A stretch of 64,000 nucleotides of DNA from Cryptomeria japonica (GCF_030272615.1 NC_081414.1:825930896-825994895), one strand, 5' to 3'. Positions 11,105-23,420 are shown, counted from the stretch's first letter. Numbers and translations are program-made. Notes: a model not told the origin generated them from the sequence alone.

Positions 11105-12353
11105 CTCCTCAGTAATTAAACCTTGGAAGGACTTAATTCTAAGGCTTCATCTAACGGGAATAGTGTAAGTAGGGCTTATTGTTGTAAAACTCATGCACTA
11201 AAGAGAGAGAGAAGATTTTGAATTTTAGAGGTAGCAAATTTCAATAAAATCAGCCAATCTCCTAGATTTAAGCTGTTAAATGCAATTAGGACAAACTCCC
11301 AAAATTTCGGAAAAAATGTCTAGGACCGTGGCGAACGGAGTGCACACGGTCCTTGCAACTTTTTTCAAAATTTTCAGGGATGAAAGTTATGATGATTTTA
11401 AAGCTAATCTGAAAAAATTGAGTGATTTTACGATCTGTAGATAGGCCAAATTAAAGTTGCAATCTCAAAATTGAACCCTACCAAGATTGTTGAAAAATGT
11501 AAAATTTGAATTTTGAAAAAGAGGGGGAAACTGAAATTTTGAATTTTATGATTTTAAAGGGAATACTAAAAGCAATGCAAGTTTTGAAATTTTAAAAATT
11601 GACTCAATTTCACGCAAAATTCAATTTTGAAAGTGGAAATCAAGGTTGTTGCAATTAAACACTTAATTTCAAAAGTCACAAACTGCAAAAATTTGAATAA
11701 AGCACTGAAATTTCGAATGAATGCCAACACACTTTTCAGATTTAGGACTGTAAGAAACACAATTTTGATATGAATTTTAATTTCAACAATTTTTGAATGA
11801 TTAGAAGCCTCAATCCAAGCAATCGCTAGACCAACTTTGACTTTAATTTTGAAAGTGTTAAAATTGATAAAATCAGCCAAAATTCTGGATTTTAGCAGAA
11901 AAATACAGTAAGATCTAGCTCCCGAAATTTCAGGAAAAATGTGGGGGATGATGGCGCTCGGGGTGCACACGGTCCTCGCAAATTTTTTCCAAATTTTCAG
12001 GGATGAGAGATATTGTGATTTTATTGCGGAATCCAAAGTTACAGCGGATTTGGAAGTGTTTTGATTAGTGAAATTATCAGTCAAAGGTTGAATCAAGAAG
12101 GTCTTAAAAATTAGGGTTTTGACATTTAACCACTTTTCAGAATTAAAGCACAAATATGAATTGACAATTTGCAATAGAAGGGTAAATCTGAAACAAGCAT
12201 TAACAATTAAACATTCCACAAGCTTAATTACTAAAAAGAAAATTTTAGGGTTTTTATGCAATTAGCCTCTAAAATTTGCAAAAGATCAAACATGGAAATG
12301 TAATTAAGGAAGCAAATTTTTCAGATCTAACCATGAATAATCATAATGTGGAT
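11105..12353 (-). other. 5' leader of the TR-GAG element
   Basis: About 1.25 kb of AT-rich leader between primer site and gag. It contains the paired motif GTGCACACGGTCCT at about 11340 and 11960, which also occurs in the LTR. An open frame of 231 codons here (12261-11566, minus) has a low-complexity Ile/Phe/Lys-rich product and no domain, so I do not call it a gene. Confidence 0.55.
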
Positions 12354-12372
12354 GTTCACGTCAGGTTGACCA
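12354..12372 (-). other. primer binding site of the TR-GAG element
   Basis: The minus strand reads TGGTCAACCTGACGTGAAC, three bases inside the 5' LTR. It matches the Tat B/A site (TGGTGAACCCGATGTGAAC) at 16 of 19 positions. I cannot name the tRNA. Confidence 0.65.
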
Positions 12373-13247
12373 AAATGTAAAGCAGAAAAATTGAACCCTA
12401 GTTGTTCTCCCCTCCCCCAACTCCAAGGAGAGAGAAGGGAGGTCACTAGGGTTGATGGTTTTCACTTAGGAGAGACTTTACATTCAAAAGAGGGGTTGAA
12501 ACCTACAAGATCCAATCCCACACAATGCAGGATTGGATTCTAAATGAGTTTCAAGGGTTAAGACATCAAGGATACCCTCTTTTGTAAAGAATATAGATAG
12601 AATGATTGAACTAGGAATGTATGTAGAAGCAATAAAGGTTCACTTATAAACAGAGATAGGGATACGGGATGAAGCTGCGGACCTGGAATTAGCAGTAAAA
12701 TGTCAAGACGGTGCTGTTCTGCAAGTTTGAGTGAAAATTGATGGGACGATGGCGCCCGACGTGCACACAGTCCTCCGAAAAATCCGTGAAACGAAGGGGG
12801 ACCTATTCATCTCTTCACAAGGATTCTAGATCTTCAATTACAGTCGTGTACCTGCAACCTACACACAGAAAAGAGAGGACGATTGGGGGGTTAGGGATTA
12901 GGGGTTTGCCTTTAGGTCAAACCCCGGTTTTGGAATTAACCAAGAAATGAGAATGTTGTAAATGTAAATGTTTGTAATGTAAACAAGTACTAATACCTTG
13001 TTGTAAGAATGTTTGTATTCTTACATGCGAAGGTGTAATGTATGTTATGTGTTATGTGTTGTAAGTGATCTCCTCTTCAATGGTTGAATCCTTGTCTTGA
13101 ATGCAACACCTAGCCTTGAATGGAGACTTAGAATGCTCAATTGCTTGAGGGAATACTTGAATGCTTGAATGTTTGAATGTTTGAATATTGCTTTCGCCTC
13201 TTGCTCTTGCTTATTTCCTTCCTCCCTTTCTAGGAGAGGAAAAGTAG

Positions 13248-13255
13248 TTTATATA
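13248..13255 (-). promoter_or_regulatory. TATA box of the TR-GAG 5' LTR
   Basis: The minus strand reads AAGTATATAAACTAC, a strong TATA box, conserved in the other LTR near 6625. Transcription would start about 30 bases to the left. Confidence 0.6.
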
Positions 13256-13377
13256 CTTGTCAATTAGGGTTGAGAGACTGATTTTTCCGACCTTAGGCTG
13301 ACCTAGAAACAATATTTTCCAATTTGCAAACTTCAAGACCCGATGCCCAAAATGAGACCGGGCCCAAAATAGGGCCA

Positions 13378-13468
13378 GGGACCAGGGCGCTGGGCGCCAT
13401 GGTCCTGGGGGACCAGGGTGCTGGGCGCCCTAGTCCTGTAGGACCAGGGCGCTGGGCGCCATGGTCCC
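13378..13468 (-). repeat. GC-rich tandem repeat in the 5' LTR, about 3 x 31 bp
   Basis: Counterpart of 6752-6842. Its units are closer to one another here (GGGCGCTGGGCGCC is nearly kept in all three), while the other LTR has drifted. Confidence 0.85.
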
Positions 13469-13644
13469 ACCTCCCGGGACAGCAGGGTGCAAGGAGGGAT
13501 CATGCCAAGGTGCAGAAAAATGCAGTTTTTGGTGCTGTAAACAGGTTTCGGGGTCTCCATTTAGGTTCAACGTTGCACTGCCATCGTGAAGACCCAAATG
13601 CAGTCAAAATTGCAAGTGTCACAATTTTAGGAATCTACAATGGC

Positions 13645-13963
13645 AATACCGGTTCAGATGTCATCATAACCAATTGGAAAAGGGTTATAGTGGATTGGTA
13701 AGGAACAGGGGACTAAAAACTTCCACCGGTGAGCAAAGACTGGTTTACAGGAAGCAACCGATAGATTAAGTTGAGTAAAGTAGGTTCACTGATATAAAGA
13801 AAACAACTGACAACATAACACAATGGTGAAATGTAGATCTATTCAAATTAGAAAGTGCCAGTTGAAGTCGGAGTGCTTGTTAGAGAGCTGATGAGATTTG
13901 TGGCATGAATGGCTTGTCCCACCGGTATAATTGGCGAGATTTGAGGAACAAACAAATTGACGC
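13645..13963 (+). repeat. E1 left LTR, piece 2
   Basis: It matches about 55339-55655 of the right E1 LTR, with roughly 35-40 differences by eye. It ends with gacgc (13959-13963), the target duplication of element A. Confidence 0.9.
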
Positions 13964-15527
13964 TGTAGACACCTAAAAATGGTCAACGCTTGCGGAATCA
14001 TACTTTAACATTTGCGCATTGCCTCATTTTAGGTTTTTGCGTCGCATTAACATTTCTCCTATGATTCGTACTTGGTCTTTATCATTTGCGAACATCGAGT
14101 CATTCTTCTACATTCTTCAATCATCTTGCTCTCGAATTTGGTCTTGTCAACAACACTATCCAGTCATGATTTTAATCGATTCTATCTTATTGCATCAATG
14201 TGCATGCTCATTTGTCATTATTTTGGACATCGTCAATCCTAATTAGGGTTTTGTCCTCCTGTCAATCTTGCGATCAATTTGTCATCGATCGTTGTCCTCT
14301 TATCAATCTTGTCATCTGGCGATCGATTTATCATCAATCCTTCAATCTTGTCGTTTAACGATCGATTTGTCATTGGTCGTTGTCATGTTCGATCTTGTCA
14401 TTTTGTGATCAATTCGTCATTGATCGTGGTCATTTTCAATCCTGTCATTTTGCAATCTATTTATCATCAACTCTTGTCATCTTGTTCGATCTTGTCATTT
14501 TGCGATCGATTTGTCATCGATCGTTGTTTGTCTCAAATATGTCAATTTGGATCAATTTGTCATTGTTCCTCATCAATTGGTGCATTTATCAATCAAATCA
14601 TTTATCACATTGGTCATTTATCAAATCCAAAATCAAATCATGATCGAGTCAATTATCTTTCATCAAGACCTAATTCGTCTTCTAGGGTTTCATGATTTCA
14701 TCATTTAACCTTGTGTGTCATTTCTTCCTTTAGGATTAATAAATTGTTTATTTATCCTAAGTCTTCTCATTACAATTAAATGTTCATTTAATTGGCTAAT
14801 TATTCCTCTTTGTGAATTAATTAAGAAATGACAAATTATTAATTAATTTACCTAATTTCTAATTTCTATCACTTTCTTAATTCCTAATTCCTCATTTCTA
14901 ATTTTCTAATTTTCTAAATTCTTAATTTCAATTTCCTCCTATTTCTCTCCTAAATTCATGGAAATAACATGTCAATTTGTCATAATTTGTCATAATTGAC
15001 AATCAATCAATTTTGACATAGAAGTTGTCATAATTTGTCATAAATCATCAATCAACAAATTTTGCATAGAAGGTGCATAATTTGTCATAAACTTGTCATA
15101 ATTGACATAATTGATTTGCAATTTCCATTTGAATTGAATCATGCTAATCTTGTCATCTCTCCAATTCCTCTATAAATTGGATGATTTTCTTCAATCAAAC
15201 CCCTTAATTTTAAATTGGTAATTAGACTATCGAATTTATGCTTCTAGTACTCTTGATCAAAAATCCCGTCTACTTGCTTTCAATTGTGTGTGTGCACTTG
15301 TAGGTGAGATCCACAACCAAACCATTTGAGGAGGAAAGAAGAACAATGGAGCCGCATGAAGGAGCCTTCAAATCTGCTATTGGTTTGCATATGTCTTTAA
15401 TTTTGAATGTTTTTATTTCATGTCTCTATTGAGTGTTGTTTAGGATAGATCATTGCAATGAATGCTTTTGTGATTGAGCTATTACATTTATCTTTGTTTG
15501 TGATGATTTCCTATTTCCTAATGTACA
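13964..15527 (+). repeat. 5' LTR of element A
   Basis: Begins TGTAGACACC and ends CTAATGTACA. The part at about 14225-14530 holds around six imperfect units of some 50 bp made of TCAATCTTGTCATTTTGCGA and TCGATTTGTCATCGATCGTT. The part at about 14970-15120 repeats TTGTCATAATTGACA-like words. The right LTR has the same length and about 20 differences. Confidence 0.95.
15171..15178 (+). promoter_or_regulatory. TATA box of the element A 5' LTR
   Basis: TATAAATTGG preceded by a C-rich CTCTCCAATTCCTC. It is conserved in all four A and B LTRs (also 47267, 17968 and 32220), so it is the likely core promoter. Confidence 0.65.
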
Positions 15528-15532
15528 TTAAC

Positions 15533-15550
15533 TAGTGAACCCGATGTGAA
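15533..15550 (+). other. primer binding site of element A (first TGG mutated)
   Basis: TAGTGAACCCGATGTGAA, five bases after the LTR. Element B has TGG at the start here, so A has a G-to-A change in the CCA-pairing end. Confidence 0.65.
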
Positions 15551-15650
15551 CACTAACCTTCTAACCTCTTTATGGTGTTTTGAGTGCTCTCAAGTTGATT
15601 TGCAGGCCAAAAAACCCAAAAACAGGGTCGTGCAGGGTTTTCTGGAGACT

Positions 15651-15765
15651 TTTGCGCCTGTGTCCTGCATCCTGTGCCTGTGTTGAGCATTCTGCGCCTA
15701 TGTAGAAGACATTCTATGCTTGTGTCCTGCATTTTGTGCTTGTGTCATGGGTTCTGCACCTGTGT
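15651..15765 (+). repeat. leader repeat array of element A, TGCGCCTGTGT motif
   Basis: About six imperfect units of 20-25 bp, each with a version of CTGCGCCTGTGT (TGCGCCTGTGT, TGTGCCTGTGT, TGCGCCTATGT and others). The same array is present in B. Confidence 0.75.
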
Positions 15766-16794
15766 AAAGTCCAGAACAGAGGTAAAAAATGTAGTGTTTA
15801 CTTGAAATTTGTTGTGTTTTTGCATTCTATTTTCTGTGCTTTGGATTTTGGTACTAATTATCTCTGCAGAATCTTGGCATACGCATGGCAAAGACAATAA
15901 ATCAAACTACTAACACACTTTGTGCAGATTCAAAAGTCAAAGAATAAGCGTATCAAACTTCTAACTTGGGGTTTTGCAGGTTGCCTTGGAGAAACAATCA
16001 AACTTTGTGTTTGTATTTAATTTTTAGGCACCTAGTGATTTCTAAATAGGTTGGAATGAACATTTGTTTTCTTTGATTGTTGAGTATGACATTGGAGTAG
16101 GAGAGTATGCTCTCATCCTTCTTAGGGTGATCAGAAATCCAGATCTTCGATACCATGCTTGTGTTGTTGATTGTTTGTCTCCTTTAGAGGGCCTGCCTTC
16201 CCGACCACTTTGCTTTTGCAAGTAAGTGATAATCGTGAGAAGGGAACGACCCAAAGTGAGTACGGCTAGAATTCCTTGGCATTCTAACTCACTATAAAAA
16301 AATACCCAATGAGCGAAAGCTTTGAAGGAAGTATTACGTGAGAATTGCAGTTACTTGGGAAGTGATGACCCTTGGACTCTTTCTCATATCAACATCTAAG
16401 TAGGGCCTCTTGGTCTAAATCATGCTTGCGCAACTACATTTGTTTGGTATCTTGATGGGCTTAATGTCTCAATCACGCTTGCGTGACATCAAGGAGTAAT
16501 GCTTAACAGAAATCCTGACTAAACACCTTGTTTTTAGAGGCCCAAAACCCTTCTAGTTGCTTGAGAAGGACAAGTTTGGATACTTGGAAGAGATACTAAG
16601 TTCGCCATGGGGAGATTTCCATGGGGACTGATGCTTGGCTGCCCTGAGAAGTGAGTGCCATGGAGGGGAGCCCATGGGGTCAAGCATCTATGTATTCTCC
16701 TTGAATCCCATAATGAGTCTACCTCTCAAGTACCTAATGTCCTTGCCTACCATAAGAAATGTGGGAATGAGCATGATTGTCTTGAGTCTAAGTT
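15766..16794 (+). other. leader of element A, first part
   Basis: Non-coding. No supported gene. It is similar along its length to 18565-19590 of element B and ends at the B target duplication gaaat (16795-16799). Confidence 0.8.
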
Positions 16795-16799
16795 GAAAT

Positions 16800-18326
16800 T
16801 GTAGACACCTAAAAATGGTCAACGCTTGCAAAGTCATACTTTAACAATTGCGCATTGCCTCATTTTAGGTTTTTGCGTCGCATTAACATTTCTCCTATGT
16901 CACGCACTTGGTCTTTATCATTTGCGAACATCGAGTCATTCTTCTACATTCTTCAATCATCTCGTCTTCGAATTTGGTCTTGTCGACAACATTATCCAGT
17001 CATGATTTTGATCAATCTTATCCTATCGCATCAATGTGCGTATTCAATCTTATCATTCTGGACATCGTCAATCCTAACTAGGGTTTTGTCCTTCTATCAA
17101 TCTTATCAATCGTATCATCAATCCTTCAATCTTGTCATTTTAACGATCGATTTGTCATTGATCGCTGTCATGTGCAATCTTGTCATTTTTGCGATCGATT
17201 TGTCATCAATCGTGGTCATTTCCAATCTTGTCGTCTTGCAATCTATTTTATCATCGATCCTCATCCTCTTGTCAATTTTGTCATTTTGCGATTATTTCGC
17301 TATCGATCATTGTCTGTCTAAATTATGTCAATTTGGATCAATTTGTCATTGTTCCTCATCAATTGGCGCATTTTCTCAATCAAATCATTTATCACATTGG
17401 TCATTTATCAATTCAAAATCATGATATTGATTATCTTCAATCAAGACCTAATTGTCATTTTCGCATTTCTAATTCGTCTTCTAGGGTTTTATGATTTAGT
17501 CATTTAACCTAATTTGCCATTTCTTCCTCTAGGATTACTAAATTATTTATTAATCCTAAGTCTTCTTATTACAATTAAATCTTTATTTAATTGGCTAATT
17601 ATTCCTCTTTGTGAATTGATTAATAAATGAAAAATTATTAATTAATTCACTAATTCCTAAATTCTAATTTCTATCAATTTCTAATTCCTAATTTGTCATC
17701 AATTTCAATTTCCTAATTTTTCAAATTTCTAATTCCTTTTCCCTCCTAATTCATCTCCTAATTCTATGGGAGTGACATTTCAATTTGTCATGAAATTGTC
17801 ATAATTGATAATCAATCAATTTGACATGGAATGTGTCATAATTTGTCATCAATTATCAATCAATCAAATTGTGCATGGAAAGTGCATAATTTGTCATAAT
17901 TGACATATTGATTTGCAATTTCCATTTGAATTGCATCATGCCAATCTTGTCATTTATCCAATTCTTCTATAAATTGGATAATTTTCTTCAATCAATCCCT
18001 TCATGAACCCCGAATTTCTATCAAACTACCGAACTTTCGTTTCTAGTACTCTTGAGCTTTTTGCTTTCAATTGTGTGAGCACTTGTAGGTGAGATCCACA
18101 AACCCATTGAAGAGGAAAGAACAACAATTGAGCCACATGGAAGAAGCATCCGAATTGTTATATGGTTTGTATGACATTTTCTTTTAAATGCTTTGTTTTT
18201 GTGCCTCTATTGAATGTGCTTTGGAATTAGGTTCATTTGCAATGAGTGTTCTTTTTGATTATGTTGTCATGTCTTGTGTTTTGATCTACTTACTTGCTTG
18301 TGATGATTCCTAATTTCTACGCTACA
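16800..18326 (+). repeat. 5' LTR of element B
   Basis: Begins TGTAGACACC and ends CTACGCTACA. It has the same repeated TTGTCAT/CGATCGAT zone as A (about 17095-17310) and the TATA box at 17968-17975. It is clearly a different subfamily from the A LTR. Confidence 0.95.
17968..17975 (+). promoter_or_regulatory. TATA box of the element B 5' LTR
   Basis: TATAAATTGGATAAT in the same position as in A. Confidence 0.65.
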
Positions 18327-18331
18327 TTAAC

Positions 18332-18349
18332 TGGTGAACCCGATGTGAA
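18332..18349 (+). other. primer binding site of element B
   Basis: TGGTGAACCCGATGTGAA, five bases after the LTR end. The tRNA was not identified. Confidence 0.7.
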
Positions 18350-18447
18350 TACTAACCTTCTAACCATCTTACTATGTTTTGGAGTGCTTCTAAGTTGATT
18401 TGCAGGTCAAAAACTCAAAAACAGAGCCGTGCAGTGCATTCTGGACA

Positions 18448-18564
18448 CTTCTGCGCTTGTGTGAAGCATTCTGCGCCTGTGTTTAAACATCTTGCGCCTG
18501 TGTTGAAACATTCTGCGCTTGTGTTAGACATCCTGCGCTTTTGTCCTGACTTCTGCGCCTGTGT
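18448..18564 (+). repeat. leader repeat array of element B, TGCGCCTGTGT motif
   Basis: Six units such as TTCTGCGCTTGTGTGAAGCA and CTTGCGCCTGTGTTGAAACA. They are better kept than in A. Confidence 0.8.
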
Positions 18565-20445
18565 AAAGTCCAGATCAGAGGTGAAAAATGCAGTTTTTAC
18601 TTGAAATCTTTGGTGTTTTTGCATTCTGTTTTCTATGCTTTGGATTTTGGTATTGATTATTTGTGCAGGATCTTGGCATACGCATGACAAAGACTAAAAA
18701 TCAAACTACTAACATGTGTTATGCAGATTCGATGGTCAAAGACAACAAATCAAACATCTAACTTGGGTTTTGCAGGTTGCCTTGGAGAAACAACCAAATT
18801 GTGTGTTTGAGTTTTTAATTAGGCACTTAGTGATTTATAAATAGGTGGAAATGAACCCTTGTTTTCTTTGTTTGTTAAGTATGACATTCGAGTAGGAGAG
18901 TATGCTCTCATCCTTCAAAAGGGTGATCAAAAATCCAGATCTTCGATACCATGCTTGTGTTTTTGATTGTTTGTCTCCATTAGAGGGCCTGCCTTCTCGA
19001 CCACTTTGCTTTAGCAAGCAAGTGATAATCGTGAGAAGGGGACGACCCAAAGTGAGTACGGCTAGAATTCCTTGGCATTCTAACTCACTATAAAAAAATA
19101 CCCGATGAGCGAAAGCTTTGAAGGAAGTGTTACGTGGGAATTGCAGTTACTTGGGAAGTGATGACCCTTGGACTCTTTCTCATATCAACATCTAAGTAGG
19201 GCCTCTTGGTCTAAATCGTGCTTGCTCGACTACATTTGTTTGGTATCTTGATGGGGTTAATGTCTCAATCATGCTTGCATGACATCAAGGAGTAATGCTT
19301 AACAGAAATCCTTACTACATACCTTGTTTTTAGAGGCCAAAAACCCTTCTAGTTGCTTGAGAAGGACAAATTCAGATACTTGGAAGAGATACTAAGTTTG
19401 CCATGGGGAGATTCCATAGGGACTGATGCTTGGCTGCCCTGAGAAGTGAGTGTCGTGGAGGGGAGCCCGTGGGGTCAAGCATCTATGTATTCTCCTTGAA
19501 TCTCATAATGAGTCTACCTCTCAAGTACCTAATGTCTTTGCCTACCCTAGGGAATGTGGAAATGAGCATGATTGTCTTGAGTCTAAGTTATAACATCTTG
19601 TATTCTTTGATTGTCAAAAGTTGAATGTTATCCCATTTCAAAAGCAAAACACATTGATCAAAACAAGATTAAACACAAGAGACATTCATCCAACAAAAAT
19701 TCAACAAGATTCAAAGATCATATTCCTAAAGCATGGTTGTCCAACATTGTTCAAAAACTTGTCTCAACTCTTATGTCACTTACATTTAGGTTCATCCTAG
19801 GTTGCATTTTTCAAAGTCATTATCAAGTATCAAAGTTAGGTTTCACCTAAGTCATACTTCTTTTGCATATCAATAAAAGTCATCCATTTGCATATGTCCT
19901 CTTGCATAAGAGTAATATCATTTCATAATTAAACCTTAGATTTCATCTTAGGTTGACATTGTCATACATTTGCATTTGCATATCCCAAGTCTCTTCATTA
20001 AGCCTAAGTCATTGTCATATCATATTAAGATCATTTGCATATTAATTGTCCTTTTGCATATAGTGTCAAACCTAGGTCTTGTCATCCTTGAGTAATCCAA
20101 ATCTTTAATAAACCCTAAGTCATTGTTAGGAAGTCTAGACCTCATCAAAGTCTTTTGTCCTTTTGTCATCAATATCATTTCGTCAAACCTAGCTTAGTAT
20201 CCAAGCGCATAGGGGAGACATTGTCATCTTGTCCTTTGTCAATTAAGTCCTTTTGTCCTTTGAGGTCTAGATGTCATTTCAATTTCCTAAGGGTCTCTTT
20301 TAGATTTGCATTTATAAGTTTGTCAAGATCTTCAAAAACAACCAAAAACATAGATTGCATTTTCATATATTTGGTTTGCATTTAGTTGCATATCATATAT
20401 TGTCTTTGAAAAATTCCAAAAAAAAATTGCATTTGCATAAGTGAC
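18565..20445 (+). other. leader of element B
   Basis: 1.9 kb without a supported gene. The later part (about 19600-20440) is rich in short words such as tttgcata and tcatttgcat. It holds several TTTGCAG sites that look like splice acceptors, but no matching donor could be assigned. Confidence 0.7.
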
Positions 20446-23420
20446 ATGCCTGTTGAGACAAGATCAAGATCTAAGAAGATGAGTGAACCAATGTATCAAT
20501 CCATGGATAACATAGTAAATTCGCAGTTTCAAACTAGTCAAATAGTGCAAGTTGAAGGTTCATTAAACACATCTCTACCACCATATGGAACGGTTCAACT
20601 TGGACCACCTCCATTATATGAACCAGTATTTGTACCCATGAAACCAGGACATGGGAGCATTCCACCAACTCCAAGAGGAAGTGCACCTTTTAATTGGGAT
20701 CAACCAAATTTGCAACATGATATTCGAACTCAAACATTGTATGAAGACCAAACTCTTTCACAAGGATTCGGTTCAGACCAAGGTATTCAACAAGAAATGA
20801 ATCCAAATGTCCAACCAGATTCTTCATCTGATTCTGATGCTTCTGATGAGGATGACATGTTCCTTCAAGATCCCAAGGTAATAAAAAGGATGGATAAGTT
20901 CCTGGGCAAAGTCTTTAAAATGTGTCCTCAAAAGTATCTTCACATGATGGGTAATATGGCTTCCTTAAATGAACCAATTAATGTGCAAACACAACAAGGC
21001 AGTGAGCCGTTAAGTTTCTCTTCACATCCCAATGAAGAAATTGTGCAACAAGCAACTCAACCTACCTTGATGAGTAAACGTGCTTCAAAGGAATTAACAG
21101 TGACTATTCCTCAAAAGTCATCATTTGAGACGATACATAATCCATTATTCAATACAACGCCTGTAATACAAGATCAAATGAAGACCATGCAAATATCGAC
21201 AGTGGTTCCTCAACAAGAAGTGGTTCCTCATATGCATAAAATTGGATCAACATCTAAAATACAAGAAAGTTTCACAACTGGAATGCCTAATGTCAATAAT
21301 GTCCAAAGCAATTCCATGATGCCACAAAGTTCTTATGTATCTTTGTCAAACCCTATTGCGACAGATCCTTCGATAATGGCTACACAAAGAGCTATAGATA
21401 GTGGTTTGCACCATCAGCAATTGTTGCAACAATTGAGTAATACGCAGAAGGTACGATCGAATGTGCAAACAAATGATGTGCAACAACAACAATGTCGCAT
21501 TCAACAAGAAATTGCAGCGCCTTCGGCACCATTACAAGTTAACACAAACTTGCAACCATCACAAGGGATTGGACAAACAACACAGCAAGTTAATGCAAGT
21601 GCTATACCCCATCCTAAGGAGAAGCAACGAAAATCATCTAAACAAGCTTTTTTACAAATGATTGGATATACACCGCGATGACAATTGGCACAAAGTCAAC
21701 AAATTCCAATTCGTCAACACCAACAACATGTGCCACAATATGTGCCAAGGCAAACAAGTTATCCTGCTTCACAACTGCAAATGGCGCCTATGCAATATCA
21801 ACAACCTACTCAATTGCAATATCAACCTAGGCTCCAAGAAGCACAACAACAAAGTCAATATCAAGGCATAGCACAACCGCAACAACAAGAGAAGTACCAA
21901 GAGCTTTATATGCAGGAGATGCCAAAAACGACCATTGCGGAGTATCAACAGCCAATCGGAAATGCGATATATCAACAAAGAATACCAACTGGGATTAATG
22001 ATGAACCTCTACAATCTGATACAATTGCGCAACAACTTGAGATGTTGCGACGAAAAGTTGATGCATTAGAAACTAAAGGAACAAAGAAGTTGTATACAGA
22101 TCAAGATTTATGTCCTAATCCCTTTGACAAGAGTGTATACATGCCTCCATTCCCTAAGCATTTTGAGGCACCCAACTTTGAGAAATATAGAGGGAATGGC
22201 AATCCAAAAGATCATATTCGAGCATTTTACACGGCATGCACAGAAATAAACTATGAGGACACATATTTAATGTGATTATTTGCACGAAGTCTCACTGGAC
22301 AAGCTATGGATTGGTATTCTCATCTGTCAGGAAATATAAAGACTTGGTCAGAACTGGCACAAAAGTTTGTATCTCATTTCGCGTTCAACATCGACAGTGA
22401 TGTGACTATGTCGGATTTATGCAATACCAAACAAAAGCAAGGTGAACCATTAGTGACCTTTTTGCAATGATGGCGAAGTTTGTATAGTCGTTCTTCTCTT
22501 GATATACCTGAAGAACAGCAAGTGAATCTGTTTATCCAGAATCTAGTCCCAGAAATGATGTATGAGCTAAAATTGAAAAGTCCTAGTACCATAGAAAAGC
22601 TCATTAAGAAAGGAATGAATATTGAAGCAGCTCTTGTAGCTAAAGGAATTATCAAGCTCAATAAGGACAATGACAACACAAATTATTCAGGGGATAGAAA
22701 TAGATTTTGGTATAAGAACAAGAACGTCACTAATGATGGTGTTGTTGATGCGAGAACTGTGAATGCAAATTAACCCCCATTCACAATCAAGAAGTTGAGT
22801 GTTCCTAATATGTCGACTATGGAACAAAATCAAGCACCCAGGAACAATGTTACTCAACAGCCACAGTATCAACCGCATGCTCAACAGTCGCAATATCAAC
22901 AGCATGCTCAACAGTTGCAATATCAACCGCATGCTCAACAACTACAATATCAACAACATGCTCAACAACAGTATGCTCAACAATGTAATCAACAACAAGG
23001 CCAACAACAAAATCAACAATGCAAACCCTTCCGATCGCGGGATGGGCCTCCTCGATAGTTTACACCATTAGGAGAGCCTATCGAATCAGTCATGAAGCAA
23101 TTAATACAAGCAAAGTTTATCAAACTACCAGATATTAAGGCAGAACCAACGGTAAAACCGCATTGGTGGAATGATAATGCGTACTGTGAATATCATCGGT
23201 CCAAAGGACATAAAACCGCTTCATGTTTTTAATTAAAACATATGATTCAAGATTTATTGGAACAAGGAGTAATTGAGATAGATCCAACCCATCCGACCTC
23301 TAATACTGATCATACTATTTTCAAAACTCCTTTGCTTGATCATGACAAGGGTAAAGCGTCGTCTTCCAATTCTATTCAAACGGCCAATTATGCAAATGCC
23401 GGTTATCGTCAAATGAGTAT
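20446..23420 (+). pseudogene. gag of element B, broken by six stops and a deletion
   Basis: The start MPVETRSRSKKMSEP is shared with A. A long Gln-rich N-terminal half is followed by the Tat Gag domain (about 22140-22680; FEAPNFEKYRGNGNPKDHIR), a Gln repeat zone with QYQPHAQQ-like units, and the knuckle CEYHRSKGHKTASC at about 23186-23227. Gag would form the particle and bind the RNA. In-frame stops are TGA 21679, TGA 22273, TGA 22468, TAA 22771, TAG 23056 and TAA 23230. At all but the one at 22468, element A has a sense codon. A 25-base deletion relative to A near 23409 puts gag out of frame with pol. In A, the two are one continuous frame. Confidence 0.9.

Larger units (their letters stand above)
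5750..13639 (-). mobile_element. TR-GAG type LTR element (gag and protease only)
   Basis: Two 1264-bp LTRs (5750-7013 and 12376-13639) flank a 5.4-kb interior. The target duplication atggc lies at 5745-5749 and 13640-13644. The primer site is next to the right LTR and the polypurine tract next to the left, so it reads leftwards. The interior codes for one Gag-protease protein and no RT, RNase H or integrase. Such elements are called TR-GAG and need enzymes from a partner. The Gag knuckle, the protease-side sequence and the primer site all resemble the Tat elements A and B, so the partner was probably a Tat element. LTR divergence is roughly 4% by eye. Confidence 0.92.
12376..13639 (-). repeat. 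5' LTR of the TR-GAG element
   Basis: 1264 bp, starting TGTAGATTCC and ending CTGCTTTACA in element orientation. The target duplication atggc follows at 13640-13644. Confidence 0.94.

Noticed and set aside
11566..12261. 231-codon minus-strand ORF in the TR-GAG leader
   Set aside because: The product is low in complexity (Ile, Phe, Lys, Leu), shows no domain, and lies in AT-rich leader where long frames arise by chance.
14225..14530. CRISPR-like spaced repeats
   Set aside because: Units are imperfect, contiguous and lie in LTRs of a plant retrotransposon.
18565..20445. A spliced leader intron in B (several TTTGCAG acceptor-like sites)
   Set aside because: No convincing donor and branch site could be matched, and the gag start is open without splicing.
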